Positions 31,924 to 40,800 of a stretch of 64,000 nt of DNA are shown one piece after another. Position 1 is the stretch's first letter, and every line of letters begins with the position of its first letter. The notes beneath the pieces are model-generated. The model did not search any database, was not told where the DNA came from, and worked only from the letters and a program-made list of their open reading frames with translations. A program made the position numbers and the translations under genes. Source of the stretch: Vicinamibacterales bacterium (GTDB lineage: Bacteria > Acidobacteriota > Vicinamibacteria > Vicinamibacterales > Fen-181); NCBI GenBank assembly GCA_036504215.1, contig DASXVO010000070.1:1-64000 (forward strand), read 5' to 3'.

Positions 31924-33849
31924 ATGACCATGCTGGACCGGATGCGTCGGCACAAGGGCTGGCTCAAGTGGAGCTTGGCTCTCGTGGTCCTCGCATTCAT
32001 CATCTTCTACATCCCCGCGTTCCTCGGCCGGGGCGACGGCGGTGAAGCCGCGTTGTCGAGCGATACGGTCGCGACCGTCGATGGCCACCAGATCAGCGTG
32101 GCCGAGTTCCGCCGCGCGTATCAGGCGCAGATGCAGATGTACCGCGGCGCGTACGGCGGCAACGTCAGCGAGCAGATGCTGAAGCAACTCGGCCTCGATC
32201 AGCAGATTCTCCAGCAGATGGTCGACGAGCAGGCATCGCTCTTGGAGGCCCGCAAGCAGGGCATCGACGTGACCGACGCCGAGGTGGCGCAGCGGATCTT
32301 CGCGATCCCCGCGTTCCAGGAGAACGGCAAGTTCATCGGCCAGGCGCGCTACGCGGCGCTGCTGCGGATGCAGCGGCCGCCGATGTCGGTCGAGGAGTTC
32401 GAGGAGAACCTCCGGCGGAGCCTCGTCGTGGACAAGCTGCGGGCCGCGCTCACCCAATGGGTCAGCGTCACCGACAAGGACGTCGAGCGCGAGTACCGGC
32501 GGCGGAACGAGAAAGTGAAGCTCGAGATGGTCAGCTTCGCCGCGGACAAGTTCCGCCCGGAGGTCACGGTCAGCGACGCCGAGCTCGTGCCGTACTTCGA
32601 GGGCCGCAAGGAGCAGTACCGCATCGGCGAGAAGCGGCGGATCAAGTTCCTGCTGCTGGACCTCGACGCGATCCGCGCCAAGACCCAGCCGACGTCGCGC
32701 GAGATCGAGCGGTCGTACAACGAGAACCTCGAGCTCTACTCGACGCCCGCGCAGGTGCGTGCCAGCCAGATCCTCCTGAAGACCGCGGGCAAGAACGAAG
32801 CCGAGGTCAGGACGAAGGCGGAAGGCATCCTCAAGGAAGCCAAGGCCACCACCGACTTCGCCGCGCTGGCGAAGAAGTACTCGGAGGACGAAGCGTCGGC
32901 CAAGAACGGCGGCGACCTCGACTACTTCCAGAAGGGCAAGATGGTCCCCGAGTTCGACGAGGTGGCGTTCGCGCTCGAACCGGGCCAGGTGAGCGATCTG
33001 GTGAAGACGCAATACGGGTTCTACATCATCAAGGTCACCGACAAGAAGCCGGGCACGACGCGCACGCTCGACGAGGTGCGCCCGCAGATCGCCGACCAGC
33101 TCGCGTGGGAGCGCGCGCAGGCGAAGGCGGCCGACGACTCGGCGGCGCTCGAGAAGGAGATCCGATCGCCCGCCGATCTCGACAAGGTTGCGGCTGGGCG
33201 CGGCCTGAAGGTGCAGGAGTCGGGCTTCTTCACGCGCGACGAACCGATCATGGGCCTCGGGCCCTCACCGCAGGCGGCCGCCGAGGCCTTCGGCTTGGCA
33301 TCGGGCCAGGTGAGCGGCGCGGTCCGCGTGTCGCGCGGCTACGCCTTCCTCACGGTCACCGGCACGCAGGCTCCGCACGTGCCCAAGCTCGACGAGGTCA
33401 AGGATCGGGTCCGCGAGGATCTGACGAAGGAGAAGGCCAAGGAACTCGCGCGCCAGAAGGCGCTCGCGGTGAGCGGCTCGCTCAAGAGCGCCGCGGACTT
33501 CACCAAGGCCGCCAAGGCGGCGGGGCTCGAGGTGAAGACGACGGAGCTCGTGGCGCGCGACGCGCCACTGCCCGACCTCGGCGTCAGCCAGCAGGTCGAT
33601 GACGTCGCGTTCTCGCTGCCCGCCGGCGCGGTCAGCGATCCGATCGCCACCGACAACGCGGTGGCCATCGTCCGGGTCGTGGAGCACCGCGAGCCGACGC
33701 CGAGCGAGTTCGCTGCCGAGCGGGACCGCATGAAGGGCGAGATGCTGAACGAGCGGCGCGGCCGTTTCTTCAGCGCCTACATGCTGAAGGCGAAGCAGCG
33801 CATGAAGATCGACGTGAACCGCGAGAACCTGCAGAGGGTGATCGGGTAG
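31924..33849 (+). CDS. PpiD-like periplasmic peptidyl-prolyl isomerase/foldase
   Basis: This 641-residue protein is anchored by an N-terminal membrane helix (WSLALVVLAFIIFYIPAFL) with the rest in the periplasm. A SurA-type chaperone domain (residues about 45-250, TVATVDGHQISVAEFRRAY) precedes a parvulin PPIase domain at about 278-376 (VRASQILLKTAG, FAALAKKYSEDEASAKNGGDL, KTQYGFYIIKV). A further C-terminal region repeats parvulin-like features (ISG/SLPAGAVSDPI). This is the layout of PpiD, which assists outer-membrane and secreted protein folding. ATG 31924 is supported by the membrane-anchor leader. A strong terminator hairpin follows the stop. Confidence 0.88.
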   Translation: MTMLDRMRRHKGWLKWSLALVVLAFIIFYIPAFLGRGDGGEAALSSDTVATVDGHQISVAEFRRAYQAQMQMYRGAYGGNVSEQMLKQLGLDQQILQQMVDEQASLLEARKQGIDVTDAEVAQRIFAIPAFQENGKFIGQARYAALLRMQRPPMSVEEFEENLRRSLVVDKLRAALTQWVSVTDKDVEREYRRRNEKVKLEMVSFAADKFRPEVTVSDAELVPYFEGRKEQYRIGEKRRIKFLLLDLDAIRAKTQPTSREIERSYNENLELYSTPAQVRASQILLKTAGKNEAEVRTKAEGILKEAKATTDFAALAKKYSEDEASAKNGGDLDYFQKGKMVPEFDEVAFALEPGQVSDLVKTQYGFYIIKVTDKKPGTTRTLDEVRPQIADQLAWERAQAKAADDSAALEKEIRSPADLDKVAAGRGLKVQESGFFTRDEPIMGLGPSPQAAAEAFGLASGQVSGAVRVSRGYAFLTVTGTQAPHVPKLDEVKDRVREDLTKEKAKELARQKALAVSGSLKSAADFTKAAKAAGLEVKTTELVARDAPLPDLGVSQQVDDVAFSLPAGAVSDPIATDNAVAIVRVVEHREPTPSEFAAERDRMKGEMLNERRGRFFSAYMLKAKQRMKIDVNRENLQRVIG

Positions 33850-33903
33850 GAGCCTGGATTCAGGATTCGGAAGCGAGAACTGAGACCTGAGAAGGCAGAA
33901 TTC

Positions 33904-33947
33904 GGACACGGGGAAGGGCGCAGCAACCTGCGCCCTTTTCCGTGTCC
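33904..33947. terminator. Strong bidirectional terminator hairpin
   Basis: GGACACGGGGAAGGGCGCAG pairs with CTGCGCCC-TTTTCCGTGTCC across a CAAC loop, giving a stem of about 19 bp. Both flanks lack long T runs, but the 3' arm holds TTTT. It sits exactly between two convergent genes (PpiD-like and SppA), which is the expected place for a shared terminator. Confidence 0.8.
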
Positions 33948-33952
33948 GCCTC

Positions 33953-35710
33953 TCATCGTAAGTACCCGTAAGGCAGCATCGCCAGCGGCTCGCCCTTGTG
34001 GAACAGCGTGAACGGCGCGGCCACGATGCCAACCGCGCGCCGCTCGGTAATCCCCAGCCAGGACGCCAACCGCGTCATCTCGTCGGCCCCACCGAACTGC
34101 GCGGTCAGCAAATCGTAGAAGGTCCGTCGCGGCGGATAGACGACGATCTCGACATCGGTGGTGATCTTCGCCTTCTGCTTGGCCAGGGCGATCGCGCGAT
34201 CGAGGCCGCCAAGCGCATCCACCAGCCCAATCTGCTTGGCCTGCCGGCCGCTCCACACCCGGCCCTGCGCGATGGCGTCCACGCGCTCCGGCGTCGAGTG
34301 GCGCGACGCGGCGACCCGTTCGACGAACTGATCGTAGAAGGCCTGCAACTGCTCGCCCACCTTCGCACGCTCGCCCTCGTTGTAGGGCCGCGTGGGCGAG
34401 TTCATGTCCGCGTGCCGTCCAATGCTGACGCCCTCGATGTTCGCACCGAGCTTCGCGAACGTGCCGCCGGTGACGATCTTGCCGCCGAAGATGCCGATCG
34501 AACCGGTGAGCGTACCTGGCTCCGCGACGATTTGCGGCGCGGCCATCGCGATGTAGTAGCCGCCCGACGCCGCGAGGTCGGACATCGACGCGACCAGCGG
34601 CTTCTCCGGCTTGGCGTCGCGCAGCAACGTCAGCTCGCGCCAGATCACGTCGGACGCGACGGCCGACCCGCCCGGGCTGTCGATCCGCAACACCACCGCC
34701 TTGATGTCCGGGGATTCGCGGACCTTCCGGATGTACTCGATCAGCGTGTCGGATCCGAGAACCGATCCATTTGTCGGGTCGTATCCGCTGCGCCCCGACA
34801 CAATCGTACCGGTCGCGTACAACACCGCCACGCGCGGCCCGCGTTCGAGGCCGAGCGACCGTGCGCTGACCCTGGTGTAGTCGTCGATGTCGATCCGCTG
34901 GTCCTTGCCGAATGGGATCTTCCCCTTGTCGGCCAGCTGATCCTGATACGCGATGTCGTCGATGAGCCCGGCGCGGAGCGCGTCCTCGGGCAGGAACGGC
35001 CCTTCGTCGAGCAGCGCCCGTACGTCGCCCTCGCTCTTCTTCCGGCCGTCGGCGATGGCCGTCACGATCTGCTCGTAGCTGTCGCGGTTCAGCGATTCGG
35101 CCATCTCGCGGTGGGCCGGCGTGTACGTCTTCTCGGTCAGCTGATTCGGCGCCGTCTTGTACGCGCCGATGTGGAGCATGTCGGGATACGCGCCGATCTT
35201 GTCGAGCGTGCCGCGCAGGAACAGTTCGTAGCTCGCGAGGCCCGTCAGCTGCAGCGGACTGGATGGCACGAGGAAGATGCGGTCGCAGGCGGTGGCGAGG
35301 TAGTACTCGGTCTGGCCGCCGTCCTCGAGGTACGCGATCGCCGGCTTGCCGGACCGCCGGAAGTCCAGGATCGCGTCACGCAGTTCCTGCGCCTTGGCGA
35401 GGAAAGGCGACGCCAGCGCGCTCGGGCGGACGACGAGCGCGACGATACGCGAGTCGGCCTTGGCCTTTCGAACGTTCTGGACGAGCGTCCGCACGCTCGG
35501 GGTCCGCTGGACCGGCAGGAACTGGCTGAAGCTCTCGTCCGGTCCACCCTCGCTCGGGTCGCCGTCGATGCGGAGCACCAGGGTGGAGCGCGTCGGAACC
35601 GATGGCTCGCGGCCCAGCATCAGCCAGATCGCGAGAAGCCCGCCGAACGAGATCAGGCAGGCGATCATCACGAGAACGAGGACCAGTGCCACTCCGCGTC
35701 GGACCGCCAC
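33953..35710 (-). CDS. sppA: Signal peptide peptidase SppA (long form)
   Basis: This 585-residue serine protease degrades signal peptides in the inner membrane. One N-terminal membrane helix (VALVLVLVMIACLISFGGLLAIW) is followed by two tandem S49 domains, as in the 67-kDa form. By count, the general-base Lys is K185 in HIGAYKTAPN (first domain) and the nucleophile is S382 in SDLAASGGYYIA (second domain). The RIDSPGGSAVASDV motif is also present. GTG 35710 was chosen because GAGGAGG lies just upstream and it starts directly before the membrane helix. An ATG at 35782 has no such support. Confidence 0.92.
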   Translation of the reverse strand: MAVRRGVALVLVLVMIACLISFGGLLAIWLMLGREPSVPTRSTLVLRIDGDPSEGGPDESFSQFLPVQRTPSVRTLVQNVRKAKADSRIVALVVRPSALASPFLAKAQELRDAILDFRRSGKPAIAYLEDGGQTEYYLATACDRIFLVPSSPLQLTGLASYELFLRGTLDKIGAYPDMLHIGAYKTAPNQLTEKTYTPAHREMAESLNRDSYEQIVTAIADGRKKSEGDVRALLDEGPFLPEDALRAGLIDDIAYQDQLADKGKIPFGKDQRIDIDDYTRVSARSLGLERGPRVAVLYATGTIVSGRSGYDPTNGSVLGSDTLIEYIRKVRESPDIKAVVLRIDSPGGSAVASDVIWRELTLLRDAKPEKPLVASMSDLAASGGYYIAMAAPQIVAEPGTLTGSIGIFGGKIVTGGTFAKLGANIEGVSIGRHADMNSPTRPYNEGERAKVGEQLQAFYDQFVERVAASRHSTPERVDAIAQGRVWSGRQAKQIGLVDALGGLDRAIALAKQKAKITTDVEIVVYPPRRTFYDLLTAQFGGADEMTRLASWLGITERRAVGIVAAPFTLFHKGEPLAMLPYGYLR

Positions 35711-35778
35711 GGACGCCTCCTCTGAGGTGCAAATCCAAGGAGATGCGTGTCTCAGCATCCCCGACCCACCCGGATCAT

Positions 35779-35907
35779 TCACGAAGGAGTATATCGCCCT
35801 TGGTAGTTCAGGCGGGCGCCAACCTGGACCCGGCGCGGGGCTTCAGAGACTCGCCCCAGGAATCCGATTCCGAATTCTGGTTGACCGATTGCCCGAGACG
35901 CGGTGAT
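35779..35907 (-). pseudogene. Possible C-terminal remnant of an outer-membrane receptor
   Basis: On the minus strand a short frame ends PEFGIGFLGRV-SEAPRRVQVGARLNY before a stop. That resembles the final strands of TonB-dependent receptors in this group (FGxITSxxDPRxMQxxLRxxF). Nothing upstream continues the similarity, because the frame then enters palindromic element B. It may be the last ~40 residues of a receptor gene destroyed by rearrangement. A chance frame cannot be excluded. Confidence 0.3.
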
Positions 35908-35952
35908 GTCCGTGTCGTATCGGCCACCCCCCGGCCGGCGCTCACGCCGGCG

Positions 35953-36296
35953 GAGCGGGCCGGGCCTCGCGCCGCGCGGCGCTGTCCGGGCGAAGCCTCC
36001 CGGCGGCGGCTCTCGGTCCCCGCCCCACCACGTCGCCGGCGCGGACGGCGACCGGAGGACGCCGGGCGGAGCCGAGCCTTCGAGGCGTCGCGGGGGCGAC
36101 AGCACGGAAACCAACGCGCAAGCGCCAGAGATCCGGGTGGGGTGACGAAGTGGGGCCCCGCCCTGCCGCCGACAAACCGCTGGAGCGCTGGTTTCCCCGC
36201 GCGCCGAGCGGCTCGGCGCCGGCCGGCGTCTGCCGGGCGCCCTCGCCGGTGGGCGGCCCGGGCCCCGCGCCGCGCGGCGCGAGGCCAGATCCGCTC
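35953..36296. repeat. Dispersed palindromic element, copy B
   Basis: This 344-bp imperfect palindrome has outer arms (35953-35982 and 36267-36296) that are reverse complements at 27 of 30 bases. The core at about 36072-36212 is the reverse complement of the core of copy A (about 20206-20346), with long exact blocks such as CGGGGCCCCACTTCGTCACC (on the opposite strand). The inner GGAAACCA/TGGTTTCC inverted pair is kept with compensating-looking changes. The outer arms differ from those of copy A. It ends 18 bases from the MFS gene stop. There is no convincing coding frame. Confidence 0.82.
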
Positions 36297-36314
36297 CGAC
36301 GGGGACCGATCGCC

Positions 36315-37517
36315 TCAGACGCGCAGCCGGAGGGGACCGGCAGGGCGCGCCGGACGATTGTGCGGATGCCAGAAGCGCAGGGCGATGGCACCCACGATCA
36401 GTTGGACGACGACGACGAGGATCACGCAGGCGGGCCAGCCCCAGCGGTCCCAGAACAGCGCTGGCAACGAACCGCCGGCGCTGCCGCCCAGGTAGTAGCA
36501 AGTCGCGTACAGGCCGACCGCGAGGCCACGATTGCGCGTCGCAGCCGAACCGACGTAGCTGCTGGCCGCCGCCTGCGCGATGAACACACCGGTCGAGGCG
36601 ATCGCCAACCCGGCCAGGATCGTCGCGAGCGTGCCGACGAGTGTCAGCAACGCGCCGACGACGCCGAACGTGATCGCGACGGCCATACCGCGGTCGTGGC
36701 CATACCGATCGATGACCGGGCCGACGAACGGCGTGATCACCGCTCCGACGAGATAGACGGAGAACACGGAACCAAGCGCCACGGTACTGAGGTGAAACGG
36801 CGGCGCGGCCAGCAGGAACGTCACGTAGGTGAACAGCGCGACGAGCGAGAACAGGACGCCGGAGCCGACCACGAAGGCGCTGACCAGTTGCGGATTCCGC
36901 AGGTGGCCGACGAGCGCGTCGACCCGCGACTCTTCGCGGGCGTGAACCGGGTGCAGATCGACGGGCAGCCAGCGCCACAACGCCACAGCCGCCCCCAGGT
37001 TGAGTGCCGCGAGCACGACGAACGACGAGCGCCACGTAATGTCGGCGGCGACGACGCCGGCGATCACGCGGCCGGAAAAGCCCCCGACGACCGTGCCGCT
37101 CACGTACGCGGCCGTGGCCGCCCCGGCGCGCCATGGTGGCCACTGCTCGTGGATGTAGGCGATCGTCACCGCGAACACGCCGGGCGTGAACACCCCCTGG
37201 AGGAAGCGCCACGCGATCAACTGCCCGAGCGTGGTCGACGTGGACGCCATCAACGTGGCCAGTGCCAGCGCCAGTGCCGCGCCGACGATGACCCGCTTGC
37301 GTCCCACGCGGTCCGCCAGGCGCCCGACGAGGGGGGCCGCGATCGCGACGCCGACGGTCGAGGCCGTGACCGTGAGGCTCACGCCAAGCGTGGTGGCTTT
37401 GAACGCGCGGGCGAGGAACGGCAGCAGGGGCTGGGTCGAGTACAGATCCAGGAAGGCCGTGGCGCCCGCCAGGACGACCGGAAAGAGCCGCGGCGATTCA
37501 GAGGTCGAGGACCGCAT
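36315..37517 (-). CDS. MFS transporter (YnfM-like)
   Basis: This 400-residue inner-membrane transporter has 12 predicted helices in two halves. The loop 2-3 signature of the major facilitator superfamily is seen as GRLADRVGRKRVIVG, and a matching GPVIDRYGHDRGMAV occurs in the second half. The start FPVVLAGATAFLDLYSTQPLLPFLA matches YnfM-type or arabinose-efflux-like proteins that export small molecules by proton antiport. The substrate is unknown. It is transcribed away from the giant repeat-protein gene and followed closely by palindromic element B. Confidence 0.87.
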   Translation of the reverse strand: MRSSTSESPRLFPVVLAGATAFLDLYSTQPLLPFLARAFKATTLGVSLTVTASTVGVAIAAPLVGRLADRVGRKRVIVGAALALALATLMASTSTTLGQLIAWRFLQGVFTPGVFAVTIAYIHEQWPPWRAGAATAAYVSGTVVGGFSGRVIAGVVAADITWRSSFVVLAALNLGAAVALWRWLPVDLHPVHAREESRVDALVGHLRNPQLVSAFVVGSGVLFSLVALFTYVTFLLAAPPFHLSTVALGSVFSVYLVGAVITPFVGPVIDRYGHDRGMAVAITFGVVGALLTLVGTLATILAGLAIASTGVFIAQAAASSYVGSAATRNRGLAVGLYATCYYLGGSAGGSLPALFWDRWGWPACVILVVVVQLIVGAIALRFWHPHNRPARPAGPLRLRV

Positions 37518-37865
37518 CCAGGGTCAGTGTAGCGTCATTCGCACGCGCCATGAGTGCCACCCGAGACCGTCGCCGAGCCCGATGGCTGGACCGGACGCTG
37601 TATCAGTCGTGCACCTCACAGACCTGCCTTGACTTCGAGCGCGCTCAGCCCTACTCTCACGGCTGCAACACGGCCCGTTGTTCTCTCAGTCTCAGTCTCA
37701 GTCTCAGTTCAGCCACAGCGTCTCTCGCGCCGGCACGCGATCTCGCGTGTCGGCGTTTATCGGTGACCGACGTCCGCAGTCGCTCGGACGCACTGTCCTG
37801 CCCGGTGGCACCGTGTCGCTCGCGTTGCCGGCCAGCGAACTCAGCGCGTCCAGCCCGGAGGCTCT
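37518..37865. promoter_or_regulatory. Divergent upstream region of MFS and giant protein genes
   Basis: This 348-base gap lies between divergent genes and should contain promoters for both. It holds a hexanucleotide tandem repeat at 37685-37708. A GGAGG at 37857-37861 is the ribosome-binding site for the giant gene (GTG at 37866). No clear -35/-10 pair was identified. Confidence 0.5.
37685..37708. repeat. Hexanucleotide tandem repeat (CTCAGT)4
   Basis: There are four perfect copies of CTCAGT, followed by a partial TCAG, about 160 bases upstream of the giant gene start. Such simple repeats can change length by slippage. Here that could alter spacing in the upstream region. Confidence 0.85.
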
Positions 37866-40800
37866 GTGCACGAGAGAACGGCTCCCACCTCGATCCGCAC
37901 CCTGGCCGTCATCATCGCCCTTCTGCTGTCGGTGGGGTGGGCGAATGCGCAGACCGGAGCGATCTCTGGAACCGTGACGTCGGCTGCAACCGGGTTGCCG
38001 ATCAACGGCTTCACGATCGGCATCACGGTTTACACGAGCAGTGGAGGCCTCGTTGGAGGCGTGTGGTCCGACACCTCGGGTGTCTACACGATGAGCGGCC
38101 TCACGCCGGGCACCTACTACGTCCGGATCAGTCCGACGGGATTACCGGGGGGGTATCTCTCGCAGATCTACAACGGCATCAACTGCGGCAACACCTGCCC
38201 GGCCGTGACGACCGGCGCACCGGTCACGGTAACCGCGAGTGTGACGACGCCGAACATCAACTTCTCGCTCCTCACGGCTGGCTTCATCTCGGGGACGGTC
38301 CGCGACGCCCAGACGTCGGCGCCGCTGTCGAACGTCAGGGTCTACGTCTACCTGGCCGACGGTTCGCAATACGACTACGTGACGACCCTTCCGGACGGCA
38401 CGTATCGAACCTACAACGGCCTCGCCACCGGCACCTATTACCTGCGCACATGGAACTGGTCGAACTACATTGACCAGTTGTACGCTGGCACGCCATGCCC
38501 GAACTGGGTCTGCAGTCTCAGCACGGGCACGCCGGTGTCGGTCACGGCGGGGTCCACGACGGCGGGCCGCGATTTCGCCCTTGCGCCTGGCGGCAGCATC
38601 TCCGGAACGGTGACGGCCGCCGGCACCGGGACGCCACTCGCCAGCCTCACGGTCTCGTTCTATAACTCCGGCGGATCGTTGCTCGGGTCGGTCACTACCA
38701 ACGCCAGCGGCGCCTACGCGACCTACCTCGGCCTGCCGAGTGGCAGCTACTACCTGAAGACGAGCGGCGGCAACGGCTACGCCGGACAGGTGTACAGCGG
38801 ACAGAACTGCGGGACCACGTGCCCGCCGGCGACGATGGGCACCGCGGTGCAGGTCACGGCGCCGCAGGCGGCGACGGGCGTTGACTTCGCGCTCGTGCAG
38901 AACGGCCAGATCACGGGGACGGTGACGGCCGCGGGAACCGGCACGCCCATCCAGAATGCGAGCGTCGTCGCGTACTCGCTCGGCCGAAACCCGGTCAGCA
39001 CCGTCACCACGAACGCCAGCGGGATCTACACCCACTCGCTGCCACCCGGTCAGTACTACGTCCGCACGTCGAACGTCACCGGCTACATCGACCAGCTGTA
39101 CCCGAGCCTGGCGTGCCCGGCCAGCAACTGCTACCTCCAGACCGGCACACCGATCACCGTAGCGGCCGGCGCACCTGCGTCGAACATCGACTTCTCGCTG
39201 GCGGCGGGCGGCGCCATCTCGGGCACGGTGACGGGGGCGGTGCCGGGCACGCCGCTGCTGTCCGGGGTGACGGTCACAATCTACGACGTCTCGGGATACA
39301 GCAAAGGGACCGCAACGACGGGCGCCGATGGGACCTACACCGCCGCGATCAACCTGCCGACCGGCAGCTACTACGCGAAGGTGACGAACAGCCCAGGATG
39401 GGCGCCGCAGGTCTACTCCGCCTTCCCGTGCCCAGGCGGCTCGTGCCCGGTGACCAATGGCACCCCCATCCCGGTCACGGCGGGCGCGACGCGATCCGGC
39501 GTCAGCTTCGCGCTGGCGCCGACGGGGCAGATCAGCGGCACGGTCCGGGCGGCAGGAACCCTCGCGCCATTGACGCTTGTGAGCGTCAGCGCGTGTCCGC
39601 TGGGCGGCGGCAACTGCATGTCGTCATCGACAGATGCGGGCGGCGCGTACGCGATCTCCGGCCTCTCTGCGGCCACGTACTACCTGCGGACATCGAACTA
39701 CGTCGGATACGTGGACCAGCTCTATCCGGCGGTCACCTGTCCGAACTGGACGTGCTCGACGAGTCTCGGCGCGCCGGTCGTGCTGACATCCGGCGGCGCG
39801 CTGACGGGCAAGGACTTCACGCTGTCGCAGGGGGCTACGGTGTTAGGGTCGGTCACTGCGGCGGGAAGCGGGCTGCCAATCGCCAACGTCACGGTCGACA
39901 TCTACAACGACCTCGGCTGGTACGTTGACAGCACCACCCCCGGGAGCCTCGGCGGCTACACGACGACGGTCGGCCTGCCTCCCGGCACCTACTACGCGCG
40001 GGCCAACGCGAATTCCAGCGCCTACCAGAGCCAGAACTACCAGGCGTTCGACTGCGGCGCGTCGTGTCCGTCGGCCACGATGGGAACGCCGCTGACCATC
40101 ACGGGGACCACGTCCCTCACCAACATCAACTTCGCGCTGACGCCCACGGCCGGCGTAACGGGCACGGTGAGGTCGGCGGCGACGGGCGCGCCGATCGCTG
40201 GTGTGTTGGTTCACGCTCGAAGCGCCTCCGGCATCATCCTGGTCCAGGGCTCCACGAACAGTCTTGGCGCCTACACGCTGAACGTGCCGCTGACCACCGG
40301 CACGGTGTACGTCACCACGGCGAACCCCTTCGGCTACATCGATCAGATTTACGGCGGCGGGACGTGCGTCGCGGCGGCCTGCTCGATGCGGACGGGAACC
40401 GGGGTGCCGGTTGCCGCCGGTGCGACGGTCTCGGGTATCGACTTCTCGCTGGCAACAGGCGGCGGGATTGCCGGCCTCATCACGACCGCCGGCACGGGCG
40501 TCGGCCTCGCCAATGTCTCGGTCACCGTCTTCTCGGCGGCGGGCACGGGCCTGACCACGATCTCCACCGATTCTTCGGGCGCCTACACCACGGTGATCGG
40601 CCTGCCCACTGGCAGCTACTACGTTCGCACGTCGAACTCGAACGGCTACGTCGACCAACTCCACAGCGGCATCACGTGCCGTCTCGGCAGTTGCACGGTG
40701 CTCACCGGCACGCCGGTCGCGGTTGTCGCCGGCGCCACGTCCAGCGTCAACTTCTCGCTGGCGCGTGGCGGGGCAATCCAGGGCACCGTCAGGGCGGCGG

